Assembly (NCBI GenBank): GCA_964589625.1
Contig: CAZPSH010000010.1
Coordinates: forward strand, 1 to 64,000
Direction: 5' to 3'
Length of the DNA stretch: 64,000 nucleotides
From: JBFLVU01 sp964589625
Lineage (GTDB): Bacteria; Acidobacteriota; UBA4820; DSQY01
In this document: positions 41,828-50,756 of the stretch, piece by piece
Layout: each line of letters starts with the position of its first letter
How positions within the stretch are numbered: position 1 is the stretch's first letter
Made by a program: the position numbers and the translations under genes
Notes under the pieces: generated by a model
Seen by the model: only the letters and a program-made list of their open reading frames with translations
Databases searched by the model: none
What the model was told of the DNA's origin: nothing

Positions 41828-42544
41828 GTGAACGAGATCCTTGAGAAATTGCTCAGACTTCAGAGGCTCGACACCTCCATCCGGACGCTGGGCCACGACC
41901 TCCAGCAGATTCCGAAGAAGGCCAAGGTCATCGACGAGAAGGTCAGCTCCGTGAAGGCCCCTCTGGACCGGGTCATGTCGGAGATGGAGACCCTCCTGAA
42001 GGGCCGCCAAGAGGCGGAGGATGCTCTGAAATCCCTCGAGGAAAAGGAGCGGAAACTCAAGCTAAAGATGCCGGAGATCCGTTCCAACGAGGAGTACAGC
42101 GCCCTCCTCAAAGAGATGGACGCGACCAAGAAGGCCCGGGAAGTCCTCGAGGAGCAGACGCTGAAGGACATGGCCCGCCTGGAGGAAATCGAGGGGGCCC
42201 TCCCGGATCTGAAGAAAAAGTACGAGGAGGGGGAATCCCATGTGTCCCAGGACCGGGGGGCCCTGAAAAAGGAACAGGACCGCCTCTCTTCCGAGATCCT
42301 CTCGCAGAAGAAGGAGAGGCAGGAACTTCAGAAGTCCATGCACCCGGGATGGTTCAACAAGTACACCCATATCGCCGCCCAGCGGAACGGCCTCGCCGTC
42401 GTCGAGGCGAAGGGCGGCATCTGCCAGGGGTGCTTCATGAGCGTTCGCCCCAAGCTGATCCAGGACCTCCACTACGGCGAGGAGGTGGTCTTCTGTGAGG
42501 GTTGCCAGCGCATCCTCTTCCTCGAGAACGGTTCGGGCCGCTAG
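41828..42544 (+). CDS. CT398/COG1579-like coiled-coil zinc-ribbon protein
   Basis: This 238-aa protein has a long antiparallel coiled coil (about 1-175; charged heptads such as LKSLEEKERKLKLKMPEIR) followed by a C4 zinc ribbon (CQGCFMSVRPKL ... CEGCQRILF). The family is widespread and resembles Chlamydia CT398, with a poorly defined role. GTG 41828 was chosen because AAGGGAG precedes it and it avoids the upstream terminator stem. It overlaps the following TPR gene by 50 bp. Confidence 0.85.
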   Translation: MNEILEKLLRLQRLDTSIRTLGHDLQQIPKKAKVIDEKVSSVKAPLDRVMSEMETLLKGRQEAEDALKSLEEKERKLKLKMPEIRSNEEYSALLKEMDATKKAREVLEEQTLKDMARLEEIEGALPDLKKKYEEGESHVSQDRGALKKEQDRLSSEILSQKKERQELQKSMHPGWFNKYTHIAAQRNGLAVVEAKGGICQGCFMSVRPKLIQDLHYGEEVVFCEGCQRILFLENGSGR

Positions 42545-45401
42545 CCTACTGTTCCTGCTCCTGATCCTCTTCCCGTCCGGGGGCCCGCTTCTCGCTGGCG
42601 AGGCCGAGGACTTCGGAATCTTCCAGCGACTCGTCAAGGAGGGAGCGGTCCAGACGGCCGTGGAGAGGGGCCTGGCTTACCTTGAGAGCCATCCCGGCGG
42701 GCTCCACCGTCCCCAGGTGGCGGCCCTGGTGGGCCGCAGCCTGCTGGAGCAGGGGCGTCCCAGGGAGGCGCTCCCGCTCCTCGAGGAGGCCCTGAAGGGA
42801 CTTCCGGCCAAAGAATACGACTCCCTTCCCCTCGACCGGGCCGAGGCCCTCCTCGACCTGCGGCGCGCCGACGAGGCCGCCGAGGCGCTGAAGGTTCCGC
42901 CAAAGGGCAAAGAAGCGGCCCGCCTGCGCCACCTCCGCCTGACGGCCCGGGCCGCCGAGGCCCTCGACGATCCCGCAGGCTCCGTCCGGGCCCTCTCGGC
43001 CCTTCCGGAATCCAGGCGGACCGCACAGGACCGGCTGGCGCTGGCCCGCGGCCTTTCGATCCTCGGGAGGGACGAGCCCGCCGAGAGCCTCCTCAAAGGA
43101 CTTCTCGGTGATCCCGGCCTATCGGACGACTCCAGAATAGAGGCCTCCCTCCTTCTCGCCACCTGCCGCCTCCGTCTCGAAGACGCGGACGGGGCTCTTC
43201 AAGCCCTCGACTCCGCCGGCGCGTTTCCCGAGGGCGTGAGAACGCGCGCGACGCTCCTTCGCGCGTGGACCTTGCTCGCCCTGGGCGAGGCCGCACGCGC
43301 GTACGACCTCGTGCGCTCCCACCTTCCCTTGAAGGGCTGGGAGGAGGCCGCCTCCCTCGCCGCCGTGCGGGGGGCTGACCTGCGCCGGGACGCGGAGGCA
43401 ACCGTCGGGGCGGCGCGGGCCCTCCTGGCTCGATTTCCCGACGGTCCGGCATCGGCTGAAGCACGGCTTCGGGGCGCGCGATCCCTCGCAAGCCAAGGAC
43501 GCTTCGCCGAGGCCCTCGACCTCCTGGAGCCCGGCCTCCCCATCCTTCCCGACCCGGCCGCCCGTTTGGAGGGCGCCCTCCTGGCGTCGCAGATGGCGTG
43601 GGAGGGGCCCCGGGATCCGGCCCGGGCGGCCCGATGGGCCTCCCTGGCGGTGGCCTCGGCTACGTCGGAGGCGGAAAAGGGTCGCGCGGCCCTGACCGCG
43701 GCCCGGCTCGCCTGGGAATGCGGCCGTTCCGCCGACGCCCAGGAAATCCTCGCGGAGAGGATCCAGGCCGCCCCCGAGGGAGCCGCCGCCCCGGGGGCCT
43801 ACCTCCTCATGGGGCGGATTCTCCTGTCGGAGGGCGAGTCGGACCGCGCCCGCGAGGTTTTGAAGATCGTGGCGGAGGCCTACCCGGACGCCCCCGAGGC
43901 CCGGGAAGCCCTGCTCCTGGCCGCCGAAAGCCTCGCCAGAGAGGGCCGAGCCAAAGACACGGGTGGGCTTCTCGCCGCGGCCCGCACCTTTCCCCTGGAT
44001 CCCTCCCAAACCCGCCGGCTGGCCCGGCTCCGATGGAGCGAAGCCTTCGCCCGCGGAGCCCTGGAGGAGGCCCGCTTGTACCTGGTGGAAGCCACCTCAC
44101 CCGTCCGTGATCCCGGCGAGGAGGACGAGGCGCGTTACCAGCTCGCCCTCGCGGATCTCGCCGGCGGACGGATCTCTGCCGCCCTTGAGGCGATTCCCTC
44201 TCTCGCGGATCCTTCGAGGAGGATTGCCCTCACCCTGCGATGCGCCGATGCGCTCGCGGAAGGGAACCGGAGGGAGGAAGCGCTGGCTCTTCTGGAGCCC
44301 CTTCTCCTCGAAACCGGCGGGGAAGCCGCCTCGCTCCGCTTGTTTCGCGCCGACCTTCTCCTTCAGGCCGACCGGCTCCCCGAGGCCTTGGAGGACCTTC
44401 GGCTCGCGGCCGCCCAGACCCCCGCCGAGGCCCTGTCGCCGCTGGCCCAGAGGCGCCTGGAGATGACGCTCCTGGTTCGAGAGGGCCCAGAGGCCGCCCT
44501 GAGGGCCGTTCCCCCCTTTCGGGAGGCCGAACCCTCCGCCCTTTCCGAGGGGGATGCCCTCCTGAGGCAGGCCCGGACCCGTCTGGGCTCCGGGGACCGC
44601 GCGGAGGCCGCCCGGGCCTACCGCGGGTACCTGGACCGAAGGCCCAAGGGTCCGGGGGCCCAGGAGGCCCTGCTCTTCCTGGCCCTGGAGGCGGAAAGCA
44701 GGGGAGATTTCACCACCGTTCGCTCCCTTCTGCACGCCTCCGCGGAACCCATTGCCCTCCTCCTTCTCGGGGAAGCGGCCTTCGCCCAACGGGACATGGC
44801 CCCGGCCCTCGAAGCCCTGGAGCGCTCCCTGTCCGTTCCCGGCGGTCTGGCACCCGCCCAGGCCCTGCGGGCCCATTGGCTCGCCGGAAACGCCGCGCGC
44901 GTGCTCGGGCGGACGGCCGGCGCCGTGACCCACCTGGAGGCCTTTGCGTCGGGTGCCCGGGCCACCCCCGAAGCGCGTGAGGACCTCCTCACCGCGGCCC
45001 TTTTCCTGGAGGAGCGGGGCCGGCTCGAGGCGGCTCTGGAGGCTTTTTCCCGGCTCAAGGCCGCCTCCCGAGACGCAGAGACCGGGTTTCACTGCGCCTA
45101 CACGCTGGAGCTCCTCGAGCGCCCGCGGGAGGCTCTCCAGGCCTACCTCGACGTCGCCTACACCTCTTCCAGCGCGGAGTGGGCCTTGACCTCCCGGTAC
45201 CGCGCCGCCGAGCTCATGGTGCGCCTGGACCGCCGCGAAGATGCCGTGGCCCTCTACCGGGAACTGGCGGCCCGCAGCGAGGGCACGGTCCAGGGAGACT
45301 ACGCCCTCCGGCGCCTGGCCGACCTCTCCCCTCCCCCCGAGCCCGAAACCGCCCCCCCCTTGGAGGATCCCGCCCATGCGCCTGCCCCAGCCCCTCGTTG
45401 A
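42495..45401 (+). CDS. Large exported TPR-repeat protein
   Basis: This 968-aa protein has a basic N-terminus and hydrophobic core (RAASLLFLLLILF) ending near GPLLAGEA, a likely Sec signal. The rest is Ala/Leu/Arg-rich helical repeats of TPR type (for example LEQGRPREALPLLEEALKG) almost to the end. GTG 42495 is the only usable start and overlaps the CT398-like gene by 50 bp. A periplasmic scaffold, perhaps in envelope assembly, is the general expectation; partner unknown. It overlaps the DUF507 gene by 26 bp. Confidence 0.78.
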   Translation: MRVASASSSSRTVRAASLLFLLLILFPSGGPLLAGEAEDFGIFQRLVKEGAVQTAVERGLAYLESHPGGLHRPQVAALVGRSLLEQGRPREALPLLEEALKGLPAKEYDSLPLDRAEALLDLRRADEAAEALKVPPKGKEAARLRHLRLTARAAEALDDPAGSVRALSALPESRRTAQDRLALARGLSILGRDEPAESLLKGLLGDPGLSDDSRIEASLLLATCRLRLEDADGALQALDSAGAFPEGVRTRATLLRAWTLLALGEAARAYDLVRSHLPLKGWEEAASLAAVRGADLRRDAEATVGAARALLARFPDGPASAEARLRGARSLASQGRFAEALDLLEPGLPILPDPAARLEGALLASQMAWEGPRDPARAARWASLAVASATSEAEKGRAALTAARLAWECGRSADAQEILAERIQAAPEGAAAPGAYLLMGRILLSEGESDRAREVLKIVAEAYPDAPEAREALLLAAESLAREGRAKDTGGLLAAARTFPLDPSQTRRLARLRWSEAFARGALEEARLYLVEATSPVRDPGEEDEARYQLALADLAGGRISAALEAIPSLADPSRRIALTLRCADALAEGNRREEALALLEPLLLETGGEAASLRLFRADLLLQADRLPEALEDLRLAAAQTPAEALSPLAQRRLEMTLLVREGPEAALRAVPPFREAEPSALSEGDALLRQARTRLGSGDRAEAARAYRGYLDRRPKGPGAQEALLFLALEAESRGDFTTVRSLLHASAEPIALLLLGEAAFAQRDMAPALEALERSLSVPGGLAPAQALRAHWLAGNAARVLGRTAGAVTHLEAFASGARATPEAREDLLTAALFLEERGRLEAALEAFSRLKAASRDAETGFHCAYTLELLERPREALQAYLDVAYTSSSAEWALTSRYRAAELMVRLDRREDAVALYRELAARSEGTVQGDYALRRLADLSPPPEPETAPPLEDPAHAPAPAPR

Positions 45402-45936
45402 GATCCTCGGCCGACGGATCGTGCGCTCTATGCTGGACGGAGGGGTGATCGCCAGCGAGCACCCCGACCGCACGGCGGAGAAAGTGGCGCGCCTCATCGC
45501 CCGGGACCTCCAGGTGGAGGATGCCCTCACCGACGAGGTCCGGTCCCTCCTGGCCGAGCACCATCGGGCCGTTCTCCAGGAAGACGTGGAGATGCACCGC
45601 CTCCACGCGAAAATGAAGGGAGAGCTGGCCCAGCGCAGGGGATACGTGCTCTCCACGGGCCCGGGCCGGCTCTCCCGGGAGAAGATTCTGGACCTGACGC
45701 TCCAGATCCGGGCCCTTCTCCTCAGCGATCCCGACGTGGAGTACTTCGTCAAGGACGAGGACCTTCGAAGCCATATCCAGCGGGCCTTCGAGCGCGAGAT
45801 GGCCAGGGACGCCGAGCGAGAAAGGAAGGCGAGGGACAAGGTCCTGGGCATCAAACGCCGCATCCCCGAAGGCTCCCCCGAGTACCAGGCCCTCTACCAG
45901 CAGTTTTACCGAGAGCTCCTGGAGAAGGAGGGGTAG
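45376..45936 (+). CDS. DUF507 family protein
   Basis: This 186-aa cytoplasmic protein begins MRLPQPLVEILGRRIVRSML with two similar halves, each having a helix with VARLIARDL or REKILDLTLQI, as in DUF507. GGAGG precedes ATG 45376, inside the end of the TPR gene. The family is conserved in several anaerobic phyla without known function. The TAG stop is the first triplet of an octamer array. Confidence 0.82.
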   Translation: MRLPQPLVEILGRRIVRSMLDGGVIASEHPDRTAEKVARLIARDLQVEDALTDEVRSLLAEHHRAVLQEDVEMHRLHAKMKGELAQRRGYVLSTGPGRLSREKILDLTLQIRALLLSDPDVEYFVKDEDLRSHIQRAFEREMARDAERERKARDKVLGIKRRIPEGSPEYQALYQQFYRELLEKEG

Positions 45937-45975
45937 TAGGTGAGTAGGTGAGTAGGTGAGTAGGTGAGTAGGTGA
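45936..45975. repeat. Perfect octamer array (GTAGGTGA)5
   Basis: Five exact tandem copies of GTAGGTGA start on the last base of the DUF507 stop codon and run 40 bp. The unit brings a stop codon into all three plus-strand frames. It is related to the degenerate array at 2419-2469. Confidence 0.9.
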
Positions 45976-46051
45976 GGATGGGGGGGAGTCGGGTCTTCCC
46001 CCCCTCGTGCGGCTCCCGTGCTATACTTTTGGGCTTCCAGAGGGGACGGCC

Positions 46052-46435
46052 ATGATGAAGGACTGCTTCAAGACCGCGGTGGTGGACGCGCAGAAGTACC
46101 GTGAGTGCGCCGTCTGCCCGATCTACCAGGAATGCACCGGCATCGTCGACCAGGGAGGCGCCCGGAAGGCCCACGGGGCCGGGTTCGCGCTGGGACTCCT
46201 GACGGCGGCGGCGGGACTCCTTATCGCTGTGACCCGGTGGGGCGACCTGCCCAACGGGGCCCCGTGGCTCCTGTTCGCGACGGCCGTGTACGTCCTCGCC
46301 CTCGTCCGGGTCTTCACCGAGACTCGCTCCGAGATCGCCGAGACGGTGGGGCTCCTCGGGCGCGAGGCCGAGGCCATGCCCGAGGGCGGACGTCCCGCCC
46401 CCGCGCCGTCGGGTCACGGCGGCCACGACCACTGA
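46052..46435 (+). CDS. Small membrane protein with N-terminal Cys motif and His-rich tail
   Basis: This 127-aa protein has CFKTAVVDAQKYRECAVCPIYQEC at the N-terminus, split as C, CxxC and C, a membrane region of two helices (about 50-90), a helical segment and a tail ending GHGGHDH. The cysteines could bind metal or a cluster and the tail metal. GAGGGG precedes ATG 46052, and a TATACT -10-like box lies at 46022-46027. I recognise no family. Confidence 0.65.
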   Translation: MMKDCFKTAVVDAQKYRECAVCPIYQECTGIVDQGGARKAHGAGFALGLLTAAAGLLIAVTRWGDLPNGAPWLLFATAVYVLALVRVFTETRSEIAETVGLLGREAEAMPEGGRPAPAPSGHGGHDH

Positions 46436-46589
46436 TGCATGGCGAGAGGCCCGCTGGAGGAACCGGTGAACGGGCGCGCGCCTTCGGAGGGGCGGGTGAG
46501 GCCCCGGAACGCGAGTCCTTTTCCATTCATCACTCGGTGACCCGCTTGCCCCAGCGCGAACCGGCGAAGGACCACCCGCAGGGGAGGCC

Positions 46590-48554
46590 ATGACCCGCTT
46601 CTACATCACCACCCCGATTTACTACGTCAACGACTACCCGCACATCGGCCACGCCTACTGCACCATCTGCGCCGACTTTTTCGCCCGCTACCACCGCTCC
46701 ATGGGCCACGAGACCTATTTTCTGACGGGAACGGACGAGCACGGGCAGAAGGTGGAAAAAGCCGCCGCCGCCGAGGGCATCACGCCCCAGGCTCTGGCGG
46801 ACCGGGTCGTGGAGCGCTACCACGAGCTCTGGCGTCAGCTGGAGATCTCCCACGACGATTTCATCCGTACGACCGAAGCCAGACACGAGCGGGGGGTCCT
46901 GGCGGTCCTCCGAAGGTTGGAGGACGCCGGCGATATCTACAAGGCCTCCTACCGCGGCCCCTACTGCGTTTCCTGCGAGGCCTTCTTCCCCGAGAACCAG
47001 GTGGTGGACGGCAAGTGCCCCGATTTCGGCCACCCCTTGTCGGTCCTCGAGGAAGAGTCCTACTTCTTCCGCCTCTCGAAATACCAGGAACCCCTGCTGA
47101 AACTCTACGCCGAGAGGCCAGGCTTCGTTCTCCCCCAGAGCCGCATGAACGAGGTGCGGGCTTTCGTAGAAGGCGGGCTCAAGGACCTCTCGGTGTCCCG
47201 CACCTCCATCTCCTGGGGCATCCCCTACCCGGGCGACCCCAAGCACGTTCTTTACGTATGGCTCGACGCCCTCTCGAACTACATGACGGCGCTGGGCTTC
47301 GGCTCGGAGAACGACGCCCTCTACCGCCGCTTCTGGCCCGCCGACGTCCACCTCATCGGCAAGGACATCCTCCGCTTCCACGCGGTCTACTGGCCGGCCT
47401 TTCTCATGAGCGCGGGCCTCCCCCTGCCGCGCCACGTCTTCGGCCACGGCTGGTGGATGAAGGACGCCAACAAGATGAGCAAATCCCTGGGAAACGTGGT
47501 GGACCCCAGGCCCTTCGTGGCAGAGTTCGGCGCGGACCCGGTGCGGTACTTCCTCCTGCGCGAGAAGCCCATCGGAACCGACGGGTCCTTTTCCGACGAG
47601 GCCTTCCTGGACCGCCTCAACGCCGACCTAGCCAACGACCTCGGAAACCTTGCCTCGCGGCTGACGAACCTCATCGAGCGCCAGGCCGAAGGGGCCGTCG
47701 GTCCCGGCGACGGGAGCCTGAAGGCCCGCACCGAGGAAGTCCTGTCGGCCTACCACGCGGCCATGGAGGACCTCTCCCCCCGCGACGCCCTCCTCGCCGT
47801 CTGGTCCCTCCTCTCGGACCTCAACAAGTTCCTGGTGGAGCGGGAGCCGTGGAAGCAGGCCGGAACGCCTCAGGCCCTGGCCACCCTCTCCGAGGCCGCG
47901 CGCTCCCTGCGGCTTGTGGCCCTTGCGTTGGAGCCCGCCATGCCCCACTCGGCCCGTGCCGTGGCGGAGGCCCTCGGCTTCGAACCCACGGATTTCATCA
48001 ACGCCCGATGGCAGGATCGCCAGTACGGGAAGGCACGCAAGCTCACGGGCCTCTTTCCGAGGGTCGACAAGGCCGAGTATTTCGCGCGCCTGGCAAGGAG
48101 CGCCGACGCCCCGAAGACCCCCGGAGAAGCCCAGCAAGAGCGACCCGAAGGAGCACGCCCCATGAACGAGACCAAGCCCCCCGCCGCGCCCGAGGTCCCG
48201 CCGGCGCCCCCCCATGCCGCGCCCGAACCCACCAGGCTCACCATAGACGAGTTCCGCCGCGTGGAACTGCGGGCTGGGAAGATCCTCGAGGCCGAGCGCG
48301 TGCCCAAGAGCAACAAACTCGTCCGGATGGTGGTGGATTTCGGCGCCGAGCGCCGCCAGATCGTGGCCGGCATCGGGAAGAAATACGCCCCGGAGGACCT
48401 GGTGGGGCGGACCTGCCCCTTCGTCGCCAACCTCCAGCCGGCCAAACTCATGGGAGTCGAGTCCAACGGGATGATCATGGCGGGCCACCGGGGCGACGAT
48501 CCCGTCCTTCTCGCCTTCCTCGAAGACGTGGAGCCCGGCTCGCCCATCACGTGA
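46590..48554 (+). CDS. metG: Methionyl-tRNA synthetase with C-terminal tRNA-binding domain
   Basis: This 654-aa enzyme attaches methionine to tRNA-Met. HIGH motif PHIGHAY at about residues 18-24, KMSKS motif NKMSKSLGN, zinc knuckle CVSC ... KCPDFGH, and an OB-fold tRNA-binding domain (about 540-654; IDEFRRVELRAGKI, VGIGKKY-like AGIGKKYAP, VESNGMIMA) after a Pro/Ala linker. GGGGAGG precedes ATG 46590. Confidence 0.96.
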   Translation: MTRFYITTPIYYVNDYPHIGHAYCTICADFFARYHRSMGHETYFLTGTDEHGQKVEKAAAAEGITPQALADRVVERYHELWRQLEISHDDFIRTTEARHERGVLAVLRRLEDAGDIYKASYRGPYCVSCEAFFPENQVVDGKCPDFGHPLSVLEEESYFFRLSKYQEPLLKLYAERPGFVLPQSRMNEVRAFVEGGLKDLSVSRTSISWGIPYPGDPKHVLYVWLDALSNYMTALGFGSENDALYRRFWPADVHLIGKDILRFHAVYWPAFLMSAGLPLPRHVFGHGWWMKDANKMSKSLGNVVDPRPFVAEFGADPVRYFLLREKPIGTDGSFSDEAFLDRLNADLANDLGNLASRLTNLIERQAEGAVGPGDGSLKARTEEVLSAYHAAMEDLSPRDALLAVWSLLSDLNKFLVEREPWKQAGTPQALATLSEAARSLRLVALALEPAMPHSARAVAEALGFEPTDFINARWQDRQYGKARKLTGLFPRVDKAEYFARLARSADAPKTPGEAQQERPEGARPMNETKPPAAPEVPPAPPHAAPEPTRLTIDEFRRVELRAGKILEAERVPKSNKLVRMVVDFGAERRQIVAGIGKKYAPEDLVGRTCPFVANLQPAKLMGVESNGMIMAGHRGDDPVLLAFLEDVEPGSPIT

Positions 48555-48618
48555 CCGCTGGCGCGCTTCGAATCTGTAAGCCGAGGATTCGGGCGCGGCC
48601 GAGTCCAGGAGGCCCGTC

Positions 48619-50073
48619 ATGAGGATGCGCTCGCTCGCCGCCGTCCAGGTCGCCCTGTTTTTGGCCCTTTCCCTCCCGGCCTCCACGCCGCGTGATCTCG
48701 CGGAGGCCGTGAGGCCGGTCCGGGCGGCGGCGGCCTACGAAACCGTGGCTCGCCTATCCTCCCCCGAGTACGCGGGCCGCCTGACGGGCACCGAGGGCTT
48801 CGAAAGGGCCGCGCGGTGGGTTGCCTCCGAGGCCAAAGGAGCCGGGTTGAAGGCCCCCGCCGAGTTTCCGGACCACCTCCAGCCCTTTCCCGTCACGCGC
48901 GTTCCCATGCGGGCCGCCTCCATGGAACTCCTTCCCGCCGACGGGATGGGCGAACCCAGGGCGCTGACGATGTTCAAGGAATACATGCCCATCCTCACCT
49001 CCAGCGCCGGCGAGGTGACGTCGGACCTGGTCTTCGCGGGGTTCGGCATGACGGCCCCGGAGCTGGGCCGGGACGACTACGCGGGCCTCGACGTCAAGGG
49101 ACGGATCGTGGTCGTCCTGCGCGGCGAGCCCAAGGACGGCCGGGACTGGTCGGCCCACAACGACTCCCACGTCCGGTACGCCAATGCCGCCTCGCATGGC
49201 GCTGCGGCGTGTCTCTTGGCGGATCAGGCCGTGGCGAGCCCGAACGGCGAGCCCCTGGCGGGGACCCTGACGGGCGAAATCTCCACGGCCTTCGCCGACG
49301 AGGTCTTCGCCGGAAGGGGCCTCAAGTGCGACGACCTGCGCAAGGCCCTCGAAGCGGGGGGCACGGTCTCTTTCCCCACGGGGCGCCGCCTCCGCTACTC
49401 GGTGGACTCGGGCACGCCCTTGCCCGCAAGGGGCTTCAACGTCCTGGCCGTCCTCCCGGGGAGCGACCCCACCCTTCGGGGCGAGTGCGTGGTCCTCGGC
49501 GCCCACCTCGACCACTGCGGCAACTGGCCCCAACTCCTTCCCGGGGCCGACGACAACGCGTCGGGAGGCGCGGCCGTTCTGGAGGCCGCCCGAGCCGCCG
49601 CCCGCATGCGCCCCAGGCCCGCCCGCAGCCTCGTGTTCGCTTGGTTCGGTGGCGAAGAGATGGGGCTCCTGGGTTCCACGCACCTCGCCGCCCAGTTCCC
49701 GCCGAGTCTGGGAAAACCCGTGGCTGTCCTCAACCTGGACATGGTGGGAGCGGGAAATGGGGCCTGGGTGGCCGCCGGCCAGAACCACCCGGCGGTCTTC
49801 ACCGCCCTCGAGAAAGCCCGCGACCGGGTCGAGCCCTCCTTCCAGCTCAAGGCCGGCCTTTCCAAGGGCGAGGCCCGCGCCGACCACGGCCCCTTCCTGA
49901 AGGCCGGGCTTCCCGCCGTCTCCCTCTTCGGGATGGGGGGGAAGCACGTGGGCTACCACACGCCCGAGGACACGGCCTACTTCGTCACGCCGAGGACGAT
50001 GGAAGCCTGCGCGCGCGTTGCCCTCGCCGCCGCGATCCTCCTCGCGGACGCCCCGCCGTCGGGTCCGGGATGA
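48619..50073 (+). CDS. Secreted M28-family zinc peptidase with PA-like insert
   Basis: This 484-aa protein has an N-terminal signal (VALFLALSLPAST), a PA-like domain (about 130-260; VFAGFG, DVKGRIVVVLRG) inserted in the peptidase, and M28 zinc ligands in GAHLDHCG, GADDNASG, FGGEEMGLLGS, NLDMVG and GYHTPED. It should act as an exported aminopeptidase. AGGAGG precedes ATG 48619. It fits the amino-acid-using metabolism suggested by the Ior/Ptb/Buk genes. Confidence 0.88.
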   Translation: MRMRSLAAVQVALFLALSLPASTPRDLAEAVRPVRAAAAYETVARLSSPEYAGRLTGTEGFERAARWVASEAKGAGLKAPAEFPDHLQPFPVTRVPMRAASMELLPADGMGEPRALTMFKEYMPILTSSAGEVTSDLVFAGFGMTAPELGRDDYAGLDVKGRIVVVLRGEPKDGRDWSAHNDSHVRYANAASHGAAACLLADQAVASPNGEPLAGTLTGEISTAFADEVFAGRGLKCDDLRKALEAGGTVSFPTGRRLRYSVDSGTPLPARGFNVLAVLPGSDPTLRGECVVLGAHLDHCGNWPQLLPGADDNASGGAAVLEAARAAARMRPRPARSLVFAWFGGEEMGLLGSTHLAAQFPPSLGKPVAVLNLDMVGAGNGAWVAAGQNHPAVFTALEKARDRVEPSFQLKAGLSKGEARADHGPFLKAGLPAVSLFGMGGKHVGYHTPEDTAYFVTPRTMEACARVALAAAILLADAPPSGPG

Positions 50074-50128
50074 TCCTGGGGGGCGCAGCCCTCTCCGCGG
50101 TCTCTCCCTTCGGGATCGAAGTTGTAGG

Positions 50129-50722
50129 TCACGGCCTCGCCGCCGCGTCGCTTCTTAGGAGGGGCTCGAGGAAGGCCATGTCGAGGGTGAGGCGGAGGTC
50201 GGCGGCCTCCCAGAGGGACTCCTGCACGGTGAGGTTGTGGCCGCTTCGGGGCCCGTGGGCGAGGGCGAAGGTGAGGCCCTCCCGCTTGACGATTTCGAGG
50301 GCGGGGACGAAGTCGCCGTCTCCCGAGAGAAGGACGATGGCGTCCACGGAGCGACGGGCGGCGGCGTAGACCATTTCCACGGCCAGCAAGACGTCCACCT
50401 GCTTCTGCTCCAGGACGGGCTTGCCCGTATCCTCGTCGAGGCCCCGGAAGGCCAGCCGGCCGAGTTTGACCTCGAACCGATCGAGCCGCTGGAGGCGCTG
50501 GTAGAAGCCCTCCTTGCGGCGGTAGGCCTCCTGCTCTTCCGGGGAAGGGGTCCCCGATAGATAGGGGAGGCAGTTGAAGTAGACGCAGCGCAGGAGGGAA
50601 AACCCGAAGTGGTCGCAGATGGCGCGCGCCATGCGCCCGTAGTCCAGGCGGGGCGAACCGAAACTTCGCTGGAGGAAGTCGAGATAGCCCCCGTCGATGA
50701 GCAGGAGCGCCTTGCCGTTCAC
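50129..50722 (-). CDS. NYN-domain (LabA/DUF88-like) putative RNase
   Basis: This 197-aa protein has KALLLIDGGYLDFL at the N-terminus, KQVDVLLAVEMV and VLLSGDGDFVPAL, the acidic residues of NYN/PIN-like nucleases. GTG 50722 begins the domain; the ribosome site is weak (AAGGA). It lies downstream of ptb on the same strand, 34 bp away across a pyrimidine-rich spacer, so it may be the last gene of that operon. The substrate is unknown, probably RNA. Confidence 0.82.
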   Translation of the reverse strand: MNGKALLLIDGGYLDFLQRSFGSPRLDYGRMARAICDHFGFSLLRCVYFNCLPYLSGTPSPEEQEAYRRKEGFYQRLQRLDRFEVKLGRLAFRGLDEDTGKPVLEQKQVDVLLAVEMVYAAARRSVDAIVLLSGDGDFVPALEIVKREGLTFALAHGPRSGHNLTVQESLWEAADLRLTLDMAFLEPLLRSDAAARP

Positions 50723-50756
50723 TGTCCGGAGTCCTTCCTCTCCCCCTTCTGCCCCC

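Noticed and set aside
45936..45975. CRISPR array
   Set aside because: The units are contiguous 8-mers without spacers.
50723..50756. Pyrimidine-rich spacer after ptb as a third octamer array
   Set aside because: It is CT-rich but has no regular 8-bp period.
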